Assembly: GCA_963969495.1 (NCBI GenBank)
Contig: OZ018323.1
Span: 69,589,920 to 69,653,919 of the forward strand
Direction of reading: 5' to 3'
Length of the DNA stretch: 64,000 nt
From: Ceratothoa steindachneri
Taxonomy: Eukaryota; Arthropoda; Malacostraca; Isopoda; Cymothoidae
In this document: positions 59,190 through 64,000 of the stretch, in pieces
How the letters are laid out: each line of letters starts with the position of its first letter
How positions within the stretch are numbered: the stretch's first letter is position 1
Notes under the pieces: model-generated
What the model was told of the DNA's origin: nothing
Databases searched by the model: none
The model's input: the letters and a program-made list of their open reading frames with translations, nothing else
Translations under genes and position numbers: made by a program

Positions 59190-61139
59190 ATGAGTGTGAC
59201 AAATCAAGATCTTTTTGACGAGTTGACGGAAGCTAGGGTTGGGAAACATTTGTGCGGATTCTCAGACACTAAGTGTAAGTCCTATTTACTTAATTATTTG
59301 ACTGCAAAGCAATTAAATTCCAGTCCTAGACAATTAGAAGCTGCAGTCGTGATTTTTTTAAAGAATCTTCGCCAGAAGTGGCAATCAGTAAAACGGAATA
59401 GAACATTTTGTTCCTTCAAAAAAATCAAGAATGGCTCTCAAATGAAATAATTTCACCCCCTATTTCACACCTCTTAAAAGCTGGTGGCCCTTATATTGGA
59501 TTTCAAGAGGCTTCAGGCAAAACAAAAATGAGAAAGATTGCAGAGTTAAAATTGTTGCACCAGAGAGGCTAAAATTTGCAGCATTAAAAGCTCCATCTAC
59601 AACTCATTCAAGGCAGGTGCAGGGTAGCATGTTAAAAAAGCATTTTATTCTGCTAATGATGCCTTAGTATTAATAATTGATTACTCCCTATCAAAGCGAA
59701 ATTACCAGCGCTTGAGAAATGGAGTCAAAAGTAAAGGTGTTGATTTGTATCCCCCATATAACTTTGTCAGAGAAGCTAAGAAGGCCTGTTATCCATCTCC
59801 GGTCACAGAGTGGCTACTCACTGAAACCTCAACCGAAATTAGCCTTCAATCTTTATTAGATCCCACTGCAAAGCGCATTATAGAAGCCAACTCATTTGAC
59901 ATTGGACAACTCAAGAATCTAACTTTGCATGGATAAATTGGTTTTGATGAATCAACAGGACAGTCACTTTACAAGCAAAAATTTGAATTGGAAAGCGAAA
60001 GAGTTCTTGCAAATGAGAATTCTATATTTATGACCTGTTATGTACCAATTGAGATTACATAATGAAGAGATCATTCATTTTGTGGAAAAATTCAAAAGAA
60101 TCCTCTACCTTATATTCCCGGCCTCTGAGATTCTCCTTTCAGAAGGAAACATGTGACCTTCTTAAAAAAGAAGAGGTTAATCTGCAAAAAAAAACATCCA
60201 ATTACTTCGCCCAACAACTATTTTGGATCTATGTAAAGTTAAACATTCATTTCATATTACAATGATTGATGTAAAAGTTGCAACTTCTCTATTAACAATA
60301 ACATCTTCATTTCAATGTTGCAGCATTTGTGGAAGTACCACAAAACAAATAAACTTGCTAGATGAGGCTTTTCGACGCCCAGTTGTTCAAGAAAGTCTTA
60401 ACTTTGGATTATCTACACTACATTCTTGGATAAGGTGTATGGAATGTTTTTTACACATTGCTTATAAAATTCCAATACAAAGTTGGCAAGCAAGAACACA
60501 AGAATCTAAGACTTTAGTAACAGCAAGATAATTTGTAATTCAAAAAGATTTTAAGGATAAAACTGGACTTTTAATTGATATGCCAAAACCAAATGGTTCT
60601 GGGACAACAAACGACGGAAATACAGTACGAAGGTTCTTTCAAGCAGCCGATGTTTCTGCCGAAATAACAGGTCTTGATGCTTCTTTTTGAAGAGAGTTCA
60701 TGTTATACTTTGTCTTGTGTCATCTGGAGAGAGAATAGACATTTCTAAATTCTCTGAGTATTGTCGTTCAACTGCAGGCCTATTTGTTTTTTTATACAAC
60801 TGGTATTATATGACAGAATCACTACATAAATTGATCGTTCATGGAGCTCAAGTTATAGAAAATTTCAACATTCCAATTGGATTAGTTTCGGAGGAAGCTC
60901 AAGAAGCGAGAAATAAGGAGTTTCGCTCATATAGGCAGAGCTTTTCTAGAAAAAGCTCAAGAATCCATGCAAATCAGGATATTATGTCAACACTGCTGTG
61001 CTCTTCTGACCCTTTATTGAGCTCTATGCGCTAAACACCAGAGAAAAAGAGGTTAGAACTACCCTTTGAAGCAATAAGTATGATCTACCAAGAGGACAAT
61101 TTTGAAATTACTGATTCTGAAGACAGTGATAACAATTAA
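59190..61139 (+). pseudogene. Transib transposase (RAG1-core relative), broken
   Basis: It would cut at the CACAGTG ends by a RAG-like hairpin mechanism. From ATG 59190: 'MSVTNQDLFDELTEARVGKH', 'IISPPISHLLKAGGPYIGF' (59449), 'SKRNYQRLRNGVKSKGVDLY' (59693). The first catalytic block is 'GFDESTGQSLYKQKF' (59943-59987), equivalent to the RAG1 D600 region. The second is 'TMIDVKVATSLL' (60262), D708 region, followed by the zinc pair 'CSICGSTTKQ'. Then come 'GLSTLHSWIRCMECFLHIAY' (60408), 'GTTNDGNTVRRFF' (60602) and 'SEEAQEARNKEF' (60891), holding the Glu equivalent to E962. All three acidic residues are present. Stops follow 'LTLHG' (59934) and elsewhere, and frames shift near 59420, 59570, 60060, 60220 and 60680. 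The protein ends 'ITDSEDSDNN' at TAA 61137. Confidence 0.86.
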
Positions 61140-61311
61140 TATAATATTACTTTTCTCTTTTTCCAATTTTTTAATATAGTTTTTGTAAAAGTTCATTATT
61201 TTTTTGTCAGAAGCATTATATTTCAGTTTTTTATCAATATATATACAAATAGAATATTATTTTTCATTCAAATAATTTTGTCCCAACATTTGGCCATCTG
61301 GCCCATTAGTG

Positions 61312-62160
61312 TGATACTATTTGGTACTTTTGTGGTAAAATTTGAACTAGATTTCCATTACTCCAATATTGTCAGAGTACTGGTTGATGCTGTTTTCGTA
61401 CTATCCGACAGTGCTGTGACGCTATTTGGCTCTCCTCCGATACTAACACTGATGCAGCAGCATTTCACTTTGCTGTGGTACAATTTTGACACTGCTGTAG
61501 CACTATTTGGTACTGTCTTGGTACTGTTCGGCGCTGGTGTCGTATTATTAGGCGCTTCTGCTGCATTCTATTACACTACTATAATACTGTATGACACTAT
61601 TGTGGTAGTATCTGACATGGTTGTGTTTAACAGTCTTTGGTACTGTTCGGCGCTGGTGTCGTACTAATAGGCGCTGATGCGGCACTGTTTGGATCTACTA
61701 TGATACTGTTTGACACTGTTGGGCTAGTATCTGATGAGGTTCTGTTTGGCACAATTTGGTACTGTTCGGCGTTAGTGGCGTACTAATAGCCGCTGCTGAG
61801 GTAGTGTTTGACATTATTGTGGTAGTATCTGACATAGTTATGTTTCATCCAGCTTGGTAGTGTTCCGCCCTGGTGTTATACTAATAAGCGTTGCTGAGGC
61901 ACTGTTTATATCTAGTATTTTTACTGCATGTCACTGTTGTGGTAATATGTTACGTGCTTCTGTTTGGCGTTGATTTTGTACACTTCTGCACCTTTGTGGA
62001 GCATTTGGCACTACTGTGATACTATTTGCCCTTAATGTGTTACTAATTGACTCTGTTCAGGTAGTATTTCACTGTTGTGGTACTATTTAGTTCAGTTGTG
62101 GTCTGGTTCAGCGATATTGTGGCCTATTCTACACTTCTCTGGTACTATTTGGTGCTTTTT
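61312..62160. repeat. Degenerate tandem repeat of 'gtactgtttggcactgttgt'
   Basis: Units of about 30-33 bases ('tggtactatttggtactgtt', 'gtggtagtatctgacat'), with longer recurrences such as 'tactgttcggcgctggtgtc' at about 61520 and 61640. It continues the fragment left of Transib. Confidence 0.85.
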
Positions 62161-62900
62161 GTATAAGGTGGCACTTATTGTTTTGCTGTATCTTTACTCT
62201 CTCTGCTTTTCAATTTCGTTCTTCTGTGATGAATCTGTTCATGCATTTGTTCTGTTCGTGTTTTGTCCGTGTTGCTGTTTTATTCGTGATTCGTTCTTTG
62301 TCCAATTGTATTTCTTCGTGTTTTTTTAAATATATTATTTTGTGTTGGGTTTGTAATTTGCTTGTGTTTGTTCATATTTTGTTCTGTTTTTCGGGTTTGA
62401 TTTGTTGTTTTTTTTGCTTGTTTCGTGTTTTATTCTTGTATTGTTTTCCGTTTGTTTGGCTTTGTTTTCGTTTGTGCGATCTTCTGAGTATTAGCTGTCT
62501 ATTTTTTTGGTTTGTTCTTATATAGTTTTATGTATTGGCCCTCACCTTTTTGTTTTCTTGTTCTTGTTCTTTCTTATGTAATTTTTTCATATATTTCTTA
62601 GTATTATTCGCGTATTTTGTATTTTCCTCCTGTTGGTCGTGTTCTTTCGTGTTATGTGTGTCTACCATTCGTGTTTTGTTCCTGGTATCTTCGCTTGTTC
62701 AGGAAATATAGGATTACTTGTTCCCATCTTCAGTTCAAGGTCGGACCCGAATCTTGTCTCGCAGTAAGCAGCCACAAAAGCAAAGCCTACCGGAATAATG
62801 TCTCCAACCAGCGACTCACCATGCTCGCTGTAGCTTAGCTTAGTAAGGGCGAAGTACTGTTTTTAATTGTCTGGTTGTTATTCCGTTTAAAAAGTTTGTA
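62161..62900. other. T-rich low-complexity sequence, then unassigned
   Basis: 62170-62620 is TTTGTTC/TTTCGTG-rich and gives long but meaningless Phe/Cys/Leu frames. 62700-62900 is more complex but unrecognised. Confidence 0.5.
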
Positions 62901-63024
62901 TCTACGACTCCCAAGAACTTTAAGTGCGAACATGTTCCGATCATGATTTGCCCTGCACCCTTCTCCCTTCAACGCGTGAGATAAGTGTGACATTAGACTC
63001 CAGTTTTTTAAACAACCCCCTTTT

Positions 63025-63085
63025 TTATAACTTAACCTAACTTAAATCCAACTTAAACCTAACCTAACCTAACGGAGCCTAACCT
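63025..63085. repeat. (CCTAA)n telomere-like island
   Basis: 'cttaacctaacttaa' then 'cctaacctaacctaac' (63058-63073), the complement of the arthropod TTAGG repeat. It is short and imperfect, so interstitial. Confidence 0.75.
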
Positions 63086-63434
63086 GACCAATTGTTATTT
63101 AAACTGCAATGTACGCATCTAGTGGTATACGGTAACTATACGAGTAACAATGAGTAGCTACCTTCACATTTGCATCGGGAACACCTGGTGGACGTTCCTC
63201 CTCCGCGCCAAGCAAGTAACTCTATCCGTTAGGTTAGGTTTGGATTACTTCAGGGTCAAAAAAAAAAATCTTGAGATGCTTCATCTTTACAAGATCCAAG
63301 AACTGTATCAACTAGCTATTTTAACAATCACTCTGGCGTCGAAGGACCCGAGTGTTTTCACCCACTCGAGGAGTGGAGGAATGGGCACACTATCAATTGC
63401 AATTGTGAGTTAAACTTCAATGTACGCACGCCTG

Positions 63435-63515
63435 TAGCACCCTCCTCCTCCTCCTCCTCCTCCTCCTCCTTCTCCTCCCCCTCCTCCTCCTCCTTCTCCT
63501 CCTCCTCTTCCTCCC
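63435..63515. repeat. (CCT)n microsatellite
   Basis: 'cctcctcctcctcctcctcc' with few interruptions. Confidence 0.95.
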
Positions 63516-63764
63516 CCACACTAAACAAGTGGTTTTATCCAATGCACCAATCAAAAGATCTCCCCTAAAGAACGGTTTCAATTAACTATTTCTTGCCTTC
63601 CTTTTTCGTATGCTGCGACGGCAAAAGTGAAGGCAAAAATAGCGATTTGAAACTGGACTTTTTAAGGCTATTAGATCGGTCTATTCGATACATCCACTTA
63701 CTTGACGTGGAAGATGAACGCCTTCCCCTCCCACTCCGCCTAAGGTAGCCATAGTAACCGTATA

Positions 63765-63960
63765 ACCCAACCGAGCAACTCAACCTAACCCAACCAAACA
63801 ACCCAGCCTGACCTTATATAATCTGAACCTAACCTAAGCTAACCCAACCTAACCTGACGAGTTAACTCAACCGAACCATTTTAATCTAACTGAAACTTAC
63901 CTTAGCCAACGCATTTCAATAGATAGGGACAACTTGACCAGCATAACCGAACTAAACCAA
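63765..63960. repeat. Degenerate (CCTAA)-related repeat
   Basis: 'aacctaacctaagctaaccc', 'aacctaacctgacgag', 'caaccgaacc' and similar five- to six-base variants, running towards the window edge. Confidence 0.6.
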
Positions 63961-64000
63961 TCAAAAAGATAGACAGACAAATATGTATGCATGATAAGCA

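Larger units (their letters stand above)
55143..61311 (+). mobile_element. Transib DNA transposon, interrupted by hAT element 2
   Basis: The left end is CACAGTGGGCCAGAAGTGGG. The right end, read inward, is CACTAATGGGCCAGATGG and later GTTGGGACAAAA, which pairs with 'gtgggacaaaa' on the left. CACAGTG at 55143-55149 is the Transib/RAG recombination-signal heptamer. The right heptamer is altered and its exact end uncertain. A 5-bp duplication is expected; CATTG (55138-55142) versus CATTA (61304-61308) is suggestive, but the second lies within the aligned right end, so I do not claim it. The transposase is at 59190-61139. Excluding the hAT insertion, the element is about 2.7 kb. Confidence 0.85.

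Noticed and set aside
61304..61308. CATTG/CATTA as the Transib 5-bp target duplication
   Set aside because: The right copy overlaps bases that align with the element's own terminus, so the match may be accidental.
62075..62525. Phe/Cys/Leu-rich plus-strand frames as membrane proteins
   Set aside because: Products of a TTTGTTC-rich low-complexity stretch.

Overview
The window looks like a large, AT-rich invertebrate genome, most likely an arthropod. Short (CCTAA)n islands match the arthropod telomere repeat, and the DNA transposon families (mariner, hAT, Transib, a CMC-like element, Polinton) are typical of arthropods. The very high load of microsatellites and long degenerate tandem arrays would suit a crustacean, but that is a guess. 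I find no intact gene and no convincing host gene. Everything I can identify is a mobile element, mostly broken, or a tandem repeat.

Layout. 0-5.6 kb: a degenerate array, then a CR1/L2-type LINE on the minus strand with a PHD + SGNH-esterase ORF1. 5.6-10.5 kb: minisatellites, including a 51/54-bp array, interrupted by a 3.0-kb hAT element with perfect 8-bp target duplications. 10.5-23.2 kb: scattered, heavily decayed parts of a Polinton/Maverick-like element. The N-terminal half of its protein-primed DNA polymerase B is on the minus strand. The integrase, a small basic protein, a capsid-like protein and the C-terminal half of the polymerase are on the plus strand. 20.1 kb: a 5'-truncated LINE tail. 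23.7-27.3 kb: a degraded APE/RT LINE, plus strand. 30.0-30.5 kb: a 98% identical foldback. 31.0 kb: a 5S rRNA-like segment. 31.8-33.1 kb: a nearly complete mariner, followed by an older mariner-like remnant. 37.3-39.0 kb: copies of a SINE-like repeat with a tRNA-like head. 39.1-40.5 kb: a pyrimidine tract. 41.6-50.8 kb: long degenerate arrays. 51.2-54.0 kb: an element with CAC termini and a 3-bp target duplication, carrying a spliced, broken transposase-like gene. 54.5-55.1 kb: a 300-bp higher-order repeat. 55.1-61.3 kb: a Transib (RAG1-related) transposon with a second hAT element inserted in it. 61.3-64 kb: further arrays and low-complexity sequence.

The genes do not form a working system; each set belongs to its own element. 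The three most informative structures are the split Polinton polymerase, the Transib/hAT nest, and the CMC-like element with recognisable introns. At least three of the DNA transposons sit inside tandem arrays, whose repeats make the pre-insertion site readable.
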